Shown: positions 46,268 through 53,859 of the stretch, one piece after another | Layout: the number at the start of each line of letters is the position of its first letter | How positions within the stretch are numbered: the first letter of the stretch is position 1 | From: an uncultured Carboxylicivirga sp. | GTDB taxonomy: Bacteria > Bacteroidota > Bacteroidia > Bacteroidales > Marinilabiliaceae | Assembly: GCA_947491945.1 (NCBI GenBank) | Contig: CANLLN010000008.1 | Coordinates: 119,653 to 183,652, forward strand | Direction of reading: 5' to 3' | DNA: 64,000 bases | The notes under the pieces: model-generated | What the model was told of the DNA's origin: nothing | Database searches by the model: none | Seen by the model: only the letters and a program-made list of their open reading frames with translations | Translations under genes and position numbers: made by a program

Positions 46268-47758
46268 TTATTTTTTTGGCTTTACCCGTATCAAAGTTCC
46301 TTCGTAGCTCGACTGAATGGGAATGGGTAAACGCTTAATGAGGGTGGTGATAAAAGAAGATTCCTCAGTGGGAACATAACTTACCGATTCCAGAAAGGTA
46401 AATTCCTGTTTATAAGCATCGATCACAGCCTGTGTTGTTTGGCCGGATATAAACAGATAATCGGGCTGGAAGTGGTTCAGATGAAAACGGGCACGCGTAG
46501 CAGGGTCTTTCACCCGGTCGATGTATTGATATGTACATTGGTTTTTGATACAGGCATAGTAAAAGCGGTCATCACCCACTATTTTGGAGTTTTGCGGTAT
46601 GTGCGTATTGACCCATTCCTGAAGGGGCTGTGGGTCGCGTATGGCCTGGCTGCCGATGATAGTGGCCGCTTTAAGGGTAAAAATACCCGTGTTGCACAGG
46701 GCGATGATTAGCACCATTCCGTAAACACCTATGCGGCTCACCTGAGTGATTTTCCTCTGGCTGATAAGTGTTAGTCCCAGTCCAATGATCATATACCAAA
46801 AGGGCATGATCAAGGCACTGTAGGCTCCGGTATCGGCCACCACAATATAAAAGGATAAGATGGGTAAGACAAACAAAAACAGGATGGACAACTTGTGCCG
46901 TTTGGCCGCTATAAGCCCAGCGCTAAGGAAAGCGGTAAGGATTACAGGCCATTGGTAAAAGGGAATGTACAGGTTCCCACCCATATAGTTAAAGATGCTG
47001 TTGGCAGCATCACTGTCTTCCATAGCCGGGCCGGTAAAGTGTTCAATGAATCCAGTGATGGAACCAAAGGCTACGACAATCCAAATAAAATAAACCAAAG
47101 CAGGCAGCAGTGTAATAAGGCCGGCATGCAACATCTTCTTTGAGCGGATGAACTGGTACAAGGCGTAGATAAAAAGCGGGAAGACTACCACCACAATGCG
47201 GGGCGTAGTCAACACGGCTGCTACTCCGGCAATGGCCATAATAAGGATGTGTTTACGATGCTTGCCGGGTTGTAAATAGGCCCACCAGGCCAGTAAACCA
47301 AAAAATAAGGCTACCATATCCATGCGTCCGCTATGGCTGTTTTGCACAGTGATGACATCAACGATGAGAAGCAGCAATAAAACACGGCGTATGGTCTTAC
47401 TCATGCTTAGTTGGGATGCGATGCGATTAAAAACAAAAAGACTCAAAGCCGCAAAAAGAAGAGCTACTATCCGAAACTGAAAAATACCTGTGCCAAAGAG
47501 TAAAAAGGATAAGCCTGTAAGCAAAAAATAGATGGGGCCATAGGTTAATACCTCTTTACCGCCGGTTTGAATAGGGCATACTTCCAACATAAAGCCTTTG
47601 CCACTGAGTAGTGCTCTGGTGATGGATACATAGAAGGTCTCATCGAACCAGGGGAGGGGACTGTAGTTCAGACTCCATAGGTGCCATAGAGCGAAAGCTC
47701 CTAATAAGGAGTAGAAGAATGTATTATTCTTTAAAATATTGCTAAATGTATTTGTCAT
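46268..47758 (-). CDS. GT39-type (ArnT-like) membrane glycosyltransferase
   Basis: A 496-aa protein with about eleven membrane spans. WFDETFYVSITRALLSGKGF carries the family's periplasmic Asp-Glu pair; LLIVDVITVQNSHSGRMDMVALFFGLLAW is the next conserved loop. It transfers a sugar from a polyprenyl phosphate to lipid A, protein or glycan in the periplasm. With the GT2 and EmrE-like genes it completes a synthesis-flip-transfer set. Confidence 0.86.
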   Translation of the reverse strand: MTNTFSNILKNNTFFYSLLGAFALWHLWSLNYSPLPWFDETFYVSITRALLSGKGFMLEVCPIQTGGKEVLTYGPIYFLLTGLSFLLFGTGIFQFRIVALLFAALSLFVFNRIASQLSMSKTIRRVLLLLLIVDVITVQNSHSGRMDMVALFFGLLAWWAYLQPGKHRKHILIMAIAGVAAVLTTPRIVVVVFPLFIYALYQFIRSKKMLHAGLITLLPALVYFIWIVVAFGSITGFIEHFTGPAMEDSDAANSIFNYMGGNLYIPFYQWPVILTAFLSAGLIAAKRHKLSILFLFVLPILSFYIVVADTGAYSALIMPFWYMIIGLGLTLISQRKITQVSRIGVYGMVLIIALCNTGIFTLKAATIIGSQAIRDPQPLQEWVNTHIPQNSKIVGDDRFYYACIKNQCTYQYIDRVKDPATRARFHLNHFQPDYLFISGQTTQAVIDAYKQEFTFLESVSYVPTEESSFITTLIKRLPIPIQSSYEGTLIRVKPKK

Positions 47759-48232
47759 GATGTTGTAATAAATATATGCTTGTTCGATTTATAGGTTGTT
47801 AGGTCAATAGGTTGATAGGTCAATAGGTTGATAGGTCAATGGGTCAATAGATCGATAGGTTAATAGGATATAGGACTTAGGTTATAGGATTAGGGTTTGA
47901 GGTGCTACGGTGTGCGGATTTGGATATGATGGTTACGTTTTGGGTTTGTTACTGTACATATAATGCCGATTACTGATTTTAATCGCAAAGCTCGCACAAC
48001 CTGTCCCGGCTCAGACGGGAAAAAATAGAATCACCAAGCTCGTAAAGTATTTTTTTTCTGCGTTTATGGCGCCATCTTCCTTTTGGGGAAGTACGCGAAG
48101 CGGGACTTTCCCCCTCAGTCCTACGGACAGCTCCCCTCCCGAAGGGTCGGGACAGGCACGGGAGAATAGATTGATAGCAAAGTTGGTAATCAGAATACGT
48201 TCCTGACTTTTTAGCCGGTGCTTCCTGTTACC
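47759..48232. repeat. Mixed repeat region
   Basis: About 470 bp without a gene. AGGTCAATAGGTTGAT is repeated exactly at 47801 and 47817, then decayed copies and TAGG units to 47905. CCTGTCCCGGCTCAGACGGG lies near 48001, and a CTTCCTTTTGGGGAAG repeat with CCCCCTCAGTCCTACGG at 48076-48165. Confidence 0.7.
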
Positions 48233-48277
48233 AGGCTCGCATCTTGATTGACAAGGCGCTTAGTAAGCTGCAATCCA
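48233..48277. repeat. AGGCTCGCATC element, copy 2, supplying the tacT stop
   Basis: AGGCTCGCATCTTGATTGACAAGGCGCTTAGTAAGC, continuing to GCAATCC. The toxin-type acetyltransferase ends inside it: the last residues (IWIAAY) and the TAA at 48260-48262 are repeat sequence. Confidence 0.75.
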
Positions 48278-48769
48278 TATTATTAGTTGTCCAATTATTT
48301 TCATTGGGAGAAATAATTTTTTACTGTCAGGTAGTTGTTCAAATCCATATTTCTTATAGAAGTTAAAGGCTTTGTCATTTATTGGATCCACTATTACTGC
48401 CATTGCCCCAATACTCTCGTTCGATAGTTTGTAGCTCCTGAATAGTGCATCTAAAAGAAGATGTTCGCCCAGTCCGCTTCCTTTTGTTTTAATATCTCTT
48501 GCCAGTCGGCCTAATAAAATAACAGGTGCATTATAGCCTTTGGGCATTTTCTTTAAATATTTGAGAGGGATTACATCTCTACCCAGACTTTCGCTTGTTA
48601 AAGTGTAGTAGCCAATAACATTTTGTTTTTCATCGATAACCACAAAGCAGGTGGCCAGCCTTTTTCGAATATCCTGACTTACTTGTTTCCTGATATATTC
48701 AGTTAATGTTGATTCTTCACCCACAAAATTTTTTCTATTATGTGTGTGTGCTAAGAGTTGTATTTTCAC
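48260..48769 (-). CDS. TacT-like GNAT toxin
   Basis: A 169-aa acetyltransferase of the kind that acetylates aminoacyl-tRNA in TacAT modules. GYYTLTSESLG and LLGRLARDIKTKGSGLGEHLLLDAL (acetyl-CoA site, about residues 88-112) with NFYKKYGFEQLP near the C-terminus match this toxin group. It overlaps the antitoxin by 4 nt. The C-terminus was set by a repeat. Confidence 0.85.
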   Translation of the reverse strand: MKIQLLAHTHNRKNFVGEESTLTEYIRKQVSQDIRKRLATCFVVIDEKQNVIGYYTLTSESLGRDVIPLKYLKKMPKGYNAPVILLGRLARDIKTKGSGLGEHLLLDALFRSYKLSNESIGAMAVIVDPINDKAFNFYKKYGFEQLPDSKKLFLPMKIIGQLIIWIAAY

Positions 48770-49053
48770 TCGGTATCCGTTTGAGACTTATACTTTTCAG
48801 CCGCTTTCAGTAAATTCGAATTGGGTTTTCCATTTCCAAATACGGCCTCAAAAAATGCGGCTCTGTCTCTTTCGCTGGCAATAATTCTATCATTTTGAGC
48901 AACAATTTTTTCTGCTTGCTTTTTTACAATTCGAACAATAAAACTACTAAACGACTTGTCGCCACTTAACTGCTGTGCTTTTTTAAAGACCTGCTTGTCA
49001 TGTGAGGATATCCTGATAACAATTCGCTCATCTTTATTTATCTGTGCATCCAT
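48766..49053 (-). CDS. DUF1778 (TacA-like) antitoxin
   Basis: A 95-aa ribbon-helix-helix antitoxin: ERIVIRISSHDKQVFKKAQQLSGDKSFSSFIVRIV (residues 8-42), then a toxin-binding tail (ERDRAAFFEAVFGNG). The frame extends to 49095 but ATG 49053 starts the conserved part. It is the first gene of the module. Confidence 0.85.
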   Translation of the reverse strand: MDAQINKDERIVIRISSHDKQVFKKAQQLSGDKSFSSFIVRIVKKQAEKIVAQNDRIIASERDRAAFFEAVFGNGKPNSNLLKAAEKYKSQTDTE

Positions 49054-49244
49054 TCCATTTAGCTTTTTACAAATGTACGGCAAATAATCGTACATTATAA
49101 CTGATGATTTTAATAGCTTGTGGATCGTCAGTTAAGGAACGTAGCATACTAAGCAATCTGCTGCTGAAGATGCGTTCCAGATTTTTTCTCAACTGATTTC
49201 AGAAGTAACAGAACTCGGAATATAGGTGGTCGATTTGTGATTAG

Positions 49245-49440
49245 CGCTTATTTTCGGCTAAAGCCGGATGGTTTGACTGTGGTTAGTCAACGGCATGAAT
49301 GCCGTTGTTAGTTATATGGCTTCTTCCATGTGTATTAATGCTATTATCACTCGCTGTAGTCTTTAGCCTGCTGATTTCGGCTAAAGCGGGGTTGTGGTTG
49401 GTCAACGGCATAAATACCGTTGTTAGTGATGATCTAAGGT
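49245..49440. repeat. Composite hairpin repeats, two partial copies
   Basis: TTTCGGCTAAAGCC ends and the AACGGCAT-type hairpins at 49289-49306 and 49404-49421. The rest of 49054-49529 is noncoding. Confidence 0.75.
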
Positions 49441-49529
49441 TGCTTTTTATAAGGACAGCTTCCCTACAGGTTTTGTGGGATAGGCATAAGTATATAAAGG
49501 AGGAGAACTTATTTAATGAAACAGCCTCT

Positions 49530-49844
49530 CTATTGCTGATTTTCAACATCCAACAGTATTTGTCCTTCGTTAAGAATATGAGCTTTTAATTTATTATTAT
49601 CGATTTTGTTAAAATCTATTATCTCAATAAAAAAGGGTATAGGCTCCTCTTCATTTAGTGCATCAATGGCATATAGTATATCGTGGTTGCTAATATTGGT
49701 GCCCATCACAGCAATGTCAATATCTGAACCCGGTTTGTAATTACCCATGGCTCGTGAACCAAACAGCCAAGCTTTTTCAATACCCTTTATATTCTTCAGG
49801 TGATGTATCAAGGCATCCATATCGCGCTGCATTAATCCGTACAT
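49530..49844 (-). CDS. MNT nucleotidyltransferase antitoxin
   Basis: A 104-aa minimal nucleotidyltransferase with the signature WLFGSRAMGNYKPGSDIDIAVMG (residues 20-42, GS and DxD metal site). In HEPN-MNT modules this protein AMPylates or otherwise silences the HEPN RNase. It follows the HEPN gene after 5 nt. Confidence 0.88.
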   Translation of the reverse strand: MYGLMQRDMDALIHHLKNIKGIEKAWLFGSRAMGNYKPGSDIDIAVMGTNISNHDILYAIDALNEEEPIPFFIEIIDFNKIDNNKLKAHILNEGQILLDVENQQ

Positions 49845-49849
49845 CGCAT

Positions 49850-50251
49850 TTATATTTTTCGGTTAAAAGTTGAGTAAAGCTCCTTGAGCAAAGGAAAATA
49901 GATACCTGTTATTTTGCCTTCGATGAGCAGGGCTGTAGCTTCATCATAGGTGTGTACGGTTAAATTACGGTCGGTCAGTGCATCTATCCAATCATGCCCA
50001 TTTTCGATTAAACCTTGCTGAAAAGCCGTTTTGATGGCTTCGCGCGGACTTTTCACCTCTGTGCCATTGGCCTCCAGGTAATCTTTGAGTACTTTCCATG
50101 CCAGTTCAAAACTCATTTCAAAAAACTGTATCAGGCCGGCACGTTCTAAAATGGTATCTGTTCCTTTATTAACAGCCGACTCCAATAATTTAAATGAGCG
50201 TTCGTAATTTTCAAAGCGCTGTTGCCAGCGTATGTCCTTTAATTCATCCAT
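49850..50251 (-). CDS. HEPN-type nucleotidyltransferase partner (HI0074 family)
   Basis: From the ATG at 50251 the product is 133 aa, an all-helical HEPN protein of the HI0074 group: RWQQRFENYERSFKLLESAV, QFFEMSFELAWKVLKDYLE and the R-x4-H motif region (TDRNLTVHTYDE, the proposed RNase centre Arg-x4-6-His). The frame opens at 50302; the later Met is the family start. It pairs with MNT as a toxin-antitoxin module flanked by hairpin repeats on both sides. Confidence 0.83.
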   Translation of the reverse strand: MDELKDIRWQQRFENYERSFKLLESAVNKGTDTILERAGLIQFFEMSFELAWKVLKDYLEANGTEVKSPREAIKTAFQQGLIENGHDWIDALTDRNLTVHTYDEATALLIEGKITGIYFPLLKELYSTFNRKI

Positions 50252-50302
50252 GTGTTCAAATTTTGAATGGTCGTTCAGATTCTTACATTGTTTAAATGGC
50301 AT

Positions 50303-50774
50303 TTACACGTAAACCTTTATTCGTTTGTTGTTCTAAGATAGATAAAATTGAAGAAATAAAAGTTTCATTATCCTGCAAAGTTTCTTGGATGTCAACGGCA
50401 TAAATGCCGTTGTTAGTGATATGGCCTCTGCCGCGGGCTTTAGCCTGCGGAATGCTGTAATGCCAATAGATGGCTTTACCCGAAACCATATTCTAATGGA
50501 TGTGTACCAAACAAATGCCCTCGCTATTTAAACTGCTTTGATATTGTAGCCGATTCACACGATGGTTAATTCAGGCTCGCATCTTAACAGACATCCATTT
50601 ATTAAGTTGCGAGGCGTTCGAAAAAAAGACCAATAACGACGGTTTTCTTAAAATTCTTTTGAACGGGCTTGTATTTTTTGTGAATTATTGAGGCTCACAG
50701 ATAACTCCTTGGCGGACTTCCGGTAGGAGGTGGTAAAGGAGCCCGGTGAGCACCATAATCAAAAACAATGAGCT
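50303..50774. repeat. Repeat-bearing region without a gene
   Basis: About 470 bp. An AACGGCAT hairpin (50394-50411), a CCGCGGGCTTTAGCCTGCGG hairpin (50431-50450) and a GGCTTTACCCGAAA end make one composite element; a degenerate AGGCTCGCATC element lies at 50573-50613. Confidence 0.75.
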
Positions 50775-51500
50775 ATGTGTAACTTGCAAGATTACGAGGC
50801 CTCGCTGCCCTTGGCACAGGCCATTTCACTTGAGGACATTAAAACGCCTTCCATACCCGTGGGTATCTACAGTCAGGAGGCGGAAGATTTGCACCAGTGG
50901 TGCCAAAAAGACAAAGAAGCCCTGATGGGAGCCGGTGTTCCCGAGGACTATTTCGATTTACTGAACCGGGCAGCCGGTGGATTGCGGCAGGCACAATCCA
51001 TCTGGAGCGAGGAACAGAAGACCCGCCAGGATGCCGAGCAACAATGGGCCGATGAGGCACCGGAGGCCTTTGACTTGCGCGACCGTATGGTGCATGCCTT
51101 CCGTTATGCTTACCGTAAGGATGACGATTTGCTGGGCAGGGTAAGTGCCATCAACGAAGGATCGAGCAACGCCGATATGATTCAGGACCTGAACGATCTG
51201 GCCATATTGGGTCAATCAAACCCCGAGCCTTTGCAGGCCATTAACTTCGATATGGCACTATTGGAGCAATGTGCTGCTACCTCGGCTAAGCTGGCCGATA
51301 TACGGGCCATGGCCAATGGCGAGAAATTTGAGACCAACGAGAGCCTGCTGATCCGTAACCGCATGTACACCCTGCTAAAAACCTACGTGGATGCCATACG
51401 CGATGCGGGTAAATATCTTTTCTGGCGCGACGAACGCCGCTTAGTTGGCTATGGTAGTCGCTTTTTACGGGATAAGAACCGAAAAGCGAAAGCTGAGTAA
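50775..51500 (+). CDS. Hypothetical helical protein
   Basis: A 241-aa protein that I do not recognise. It is highly charged and helical, with a Gln/Glu-rich segment (QAQSIWSEEQKTRQDAEQQWADEAPEAF, residues 75-102), no signal peptide and no membrane span; the C-terminus is basic (RFLRDKNRKAKAE). Its codon use resembles the housekeeping genes and it has a normal start region, so it is probably a real gene. No neighbour suggests a role. Confidence 0.7.
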   Translation: MCNLQDYEASLPLAQAISLEDIKTPSIPVGIYSQEAEDLHQWCQKDKEALMGAGVPEDYFDLLNRAAGGLRQAQSIWSEEQKTRQDAEQQWADEAPEAFDLRDRMVHAFRYAYRKDDDLLGRVSAINEGSSNADMIQDLNDLAILGQSNPEPLQAINFDMALLEQCAATSAKLADIRAMANGEKFETNESLLIRNRMYTLLKTYVDAIRDAGKYLFWRDERRLVGYGSRFLRDKNRKAKAE

Positions 51501-51560
51501 CGCTTCGATAACGTCCTGGTGGTTTGGGTATTTTTTTTGTTTTGCCCCGTGTAGTATGAT

Positions 51561-51773
51561 AGTGTTACATGGGGCAAACTGCTATCTGATTGGGCTTAGC
51601 TCTTATCTGGGCACGTCAAACACCTATCTGGATGGGTGAAAACTCCTATCCTTGTTTAATAGAAAATCATTACACAAGGTAAACCTCCTATCTGGGCCAC
51701 TTTATCTCCTATCTGAATGTCAGAAAACACTTATCCGAGCCACTTAAATCCCTATCCGGGTGGGTCACTTCCC
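51561..51773. repeat. 21-bp minisatellite (CTATCTGGG units)
   Basis: Units starting (C/T)TATC(T/C)(G) lie at 51582, 51603, 51624, 51646, 51688, 51709, 51731 and 51752: steps of 21-22 bp with one degenerate unit at 51667. TTACATGGGGCAAACTGC (51565) and a similar stretch near 51670 keep the same phase. No ORF runs through it. Confidence 0.8.
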
Positions 51774-51950
51774 CCAGGGGAAGTACCTGCAAGGCGATGG
51801 GATCATCTTCCTTTGGGGGAAGTACGCGAAGCGGGATGGGGGACTTTCCCCCTCAGTCCTGCGGACAGCTCCCTCCCGAAGGGTCGGGACAGGCACGGGA
51901 GCATACCCCCTCAGTCCTACGGACAGCTCCCCCGGGGGAGCATAGTTTTT
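51768..51950. repeat. CCCCTTTGGGG-type repeat block
   Basis: CTTCCCCCAGGGGAAG, CTTCCTTTGGGGGAAG, two copies of CCCCCTCAGTCCTACGGACAGCTCCC, and GCTCCCGAAGGGTCGGGAC. It runs into the 3' end of the DUF559 gene. Confidence 0.75.
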
Positions 51951-52327
51951 CGTTCTTCAATTACTTGCTCGATGATGCTTAGCGTTAGCGATAGGTCGTT
52001 GAGTATCATCCCGTCTTCAAAGCGAAGTACTTTAAAACCGATGGCCTCAAGGTCTTTATCACGCTTTTGATCTCTTTCGGCAGCACCTTCCACCAGGTGA
52101 CTTGCCCCGTCGCACTCGATGATGAGCAATAACTCGCGACACATAAAATCGGCAATGTAATGCAGCACGGGTCGTTGACGTAGGAACTTAACACCCATGG
52201 CACTGTTTTTTAGGCCATATTTCCACAAGCAGGCTTCTGATTTGGTAAAGCGCTTACGCAGTCTCCTGGCTCGTTCAGTCAGGTAAGGGTTGTGGTACCA
52301 GTTATTTTCTTTTGAGACGCGTTGCAT
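51917..52327 (-). CDS. DUF559 endonuclease-like protein
   Basis: A 136-aa protein of the Vsr/restriction-endonuclease fold. RARRLRKRFTKSEACLWKYG, FLRQRPVLHYIADFMC (catalytic Asp) and LLIIECDGASHLVEG (E-x-D/H site) form the PD-(D/E)XK core. Its last residues (TMLPRGSCP) are encoded by the flanking repeat, and a related repeat lies 37 nt upstream of the start (52364-52402). DUF559 genes are commonly associated with repeats in this phylum; a mobility role is an inference. Confidence 0.83.
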   Translation of the reverse strand: MQRVSKENNWYHNPYLTERARRLRKRFTKSEACLWKYGLKNSAMGVKFLRQRPVLHYIADFMCRELLLIIECDGASHLVEGAAERDQKRDKDLEAIGFKVLRFEDGMILNDLSLTLSIIEQVIEERKTMLPRGSCP

Positions 52328-52363
52328 CCGAGAAAGTTCTGAAAGAAAGATGAGAGAGTCAAG

Positions 52364-52402
52364 TCCCCCTCAGTCCTACGGACAGCTCCCCAAGGGGAGC
52401 AT
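52364..52402. repeat. CCCCAAGGGGAG-type repeat
   Basis: CCCCCTCAGTCCTACGGACAGCTCCCCAAGGGG, same family as 51905-51945, on the far side of the DUF559 gene. Confidence 0.75.
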
Positions 52403-52411
52403 ACCTAAAAC

Positions 52412-53737
52412 CTACCAACCTAACAGCTCCAAGGTTCTGCGTGCCACTACATCCCAGGTGTATTTCTCTTTTACTCTATTATAGGCGTTTTCTTTCATTT
52501 GCTGCAGCTCACTATCGTCAACCGACATGGCTTCCATCATTGCGTTTTTAAGCCCACTCACAATATCACCTGATATCAACCAGCCATTGTTTTTATCCAC
52601 CAGTTCGCCAGAGGCTCCCACATCGGTGGCGATAAGGGCACAGCCACAGGCCATAGCCTCCAGTATCACAGTGGGCATGCCTTCGGAGTAGGAGGGGCAA
52701 AGCAATACATCGCTCTCGTGCAGCAATGTTTGTATGGTTTGCTGGGAGGTGATGGTGCCGTGGTAGTGTAGGTAATTAGGTCGATAGGCTGATAGGTCGC
52801 TAGGGTTTGTTTTGTAGGGTTTGGGGTTTAGGTTGTGGGGTTTAGGGTTTAGGGTTGTAGTGTTTCTTTTCGCCCTATCACCAATGCCCTTCGTCCTATG
52901 CCCTATACCCTTTGCCCTATGCCCTATATCCTTTTCATTATCTCCTAAATCCAACCTTTTATTCTCTGGTATCGGTCCTATAAAATGGAGCTCAAAGGCG
53001 CTGCCTTCTGCTGTTAATTGCTGTGCCACGGTATTAATCTCCTCTATGCCTTTGCGGCGTTCGTAACGGCCGATGAAGATAAAGCGGCGGATAGTATTTT
53101 GAAACCTGACAGGTTTATTGATGTTTTGAAACGCAAACCTGTCAGGTTTTATTTCTTGCAGCCATTCCGGCGATATGGCATTGGGCACTTCAAACACCGA
53201 ACCCGCTTTGGCACCCTGTTGATATAATAGAGGTGTTAGCTTGCCGCCCAGAGAAATTTGTTTGTTGGAATGCTTGATAATCGGTTTGGCAGCTATACGT
53301 AATAAATGGTGTTCTAACTTATTTTTCCGGTTAATGGCCTTTTGGTACATCTCCAACCCGTGCAGGTTAGTGACTACCCTGGGGTGTTGGGGGTGTTGTT
53401 TTAAGATGTACCACCCGGTAAAGCCCTGAGCGTAGATGCCATCATAGCTTTTGTCACTGACAGCCTTGTAAAGGGCTTTGGAATAGCAGTAGCTATTGTA
53501 CACATAATGCCCTGGAAATGAGGGCGAGGACGGGTGCTTTACAAAATGAAACTGCAGGCGCTGCAACTCATCCGCGGTAAAATGCGCCTGTAAGCTTACA
53601 TCGTCTGCCTGATTGGGATGAAAGATATGTACGTTTACACCTTGCCGGGCCCAGTACTTAGCCAGGTAGTAGCTGTGCTTTTGTATGCCACCCAAAGTAA
53701 AAGGGTAGAAGCCGTCGGTGAGGAGTGCGATGGTCAT
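52412..53737 (-). CDS. Glycosyltransferase family 4 with two in-frame repeat insertions
   Basis: A 441-aa GT-B transferase, long for its group. LGGIQKHSYYLAKYWARQG, FIFIGRYERRKGIEEI (about residue 215) and LLCPSYSEGMPTVILEAMACGCALI (donor site, about 348-372) define it. Insert 1 (residues about 197-214) is coded by two AAACCTG-CAGGTTT palindromes (53102-53116, 53135-53149). Insert 2 (about 262-325: repeated GIGHRAK-like and LNPKPHN units) is coded by TAGG and CCTA arrays (52765-52945). Both preserve the frame and fall between conserved blocks. Confidence 0.87.
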   Translation of the reverse strand: MTIALLTDGFYPFTLGGIQKHSYYLAKYWARQGVNVHIFHPNQADDVSLQAHFTADELQRLQFHFVKHPSSPSFPGHYVYNSYCYSKALYKAVSDKSYDGIYAQGFTGWYILKQHPQHPRVVTNLHGLEMYQKAINRKNKLEHHLLRIAAKPIIKHSNKQISLGGKLTPLLYQQGAKAGSVFEVPNAISPEWLQEIKPDRFAFQNINKPVRFQNTIRRFIFIGRYERRKGIEEINTVAQQLTAEGSAFELHFIGPIPENKRLDLGDNEKDIGHRAKGIGHRTKGIGDRAKRNTTTLNPKPHNLNPKPYKTNPSDLSAYRPNYLHYHGTITSQQTIQTLLHESDVLLCPSYSEGMPTVILEAMACGCALIATDVGASGELVDKNNGWLISGDIVSGLKNAMMEAMSVDDSELQQMKENAYNRVKEKYTWDVVARRTLELLGW

Positions 53738-53805
53738 GAAGTTAGGTATTAGTTATTAGGACGCAGCAGAGCTGCTTTAGGGGTTAGATTATTAGATTGT
53801 TAGGT

Positions 53806-53846
53806 GAATAGGGGATAGGATTTAGGAAATAGGGTATAGGGGGGTA
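53806..53846. repeat. TAGG-type array
   Basis: GGTGAATAGGGGATAGGATTTAGG and following units, before the AlbA-type gene's 3' end. Confidence 0.6.
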
Positions 53847-53859
53847 ATGTATTCGGTAT

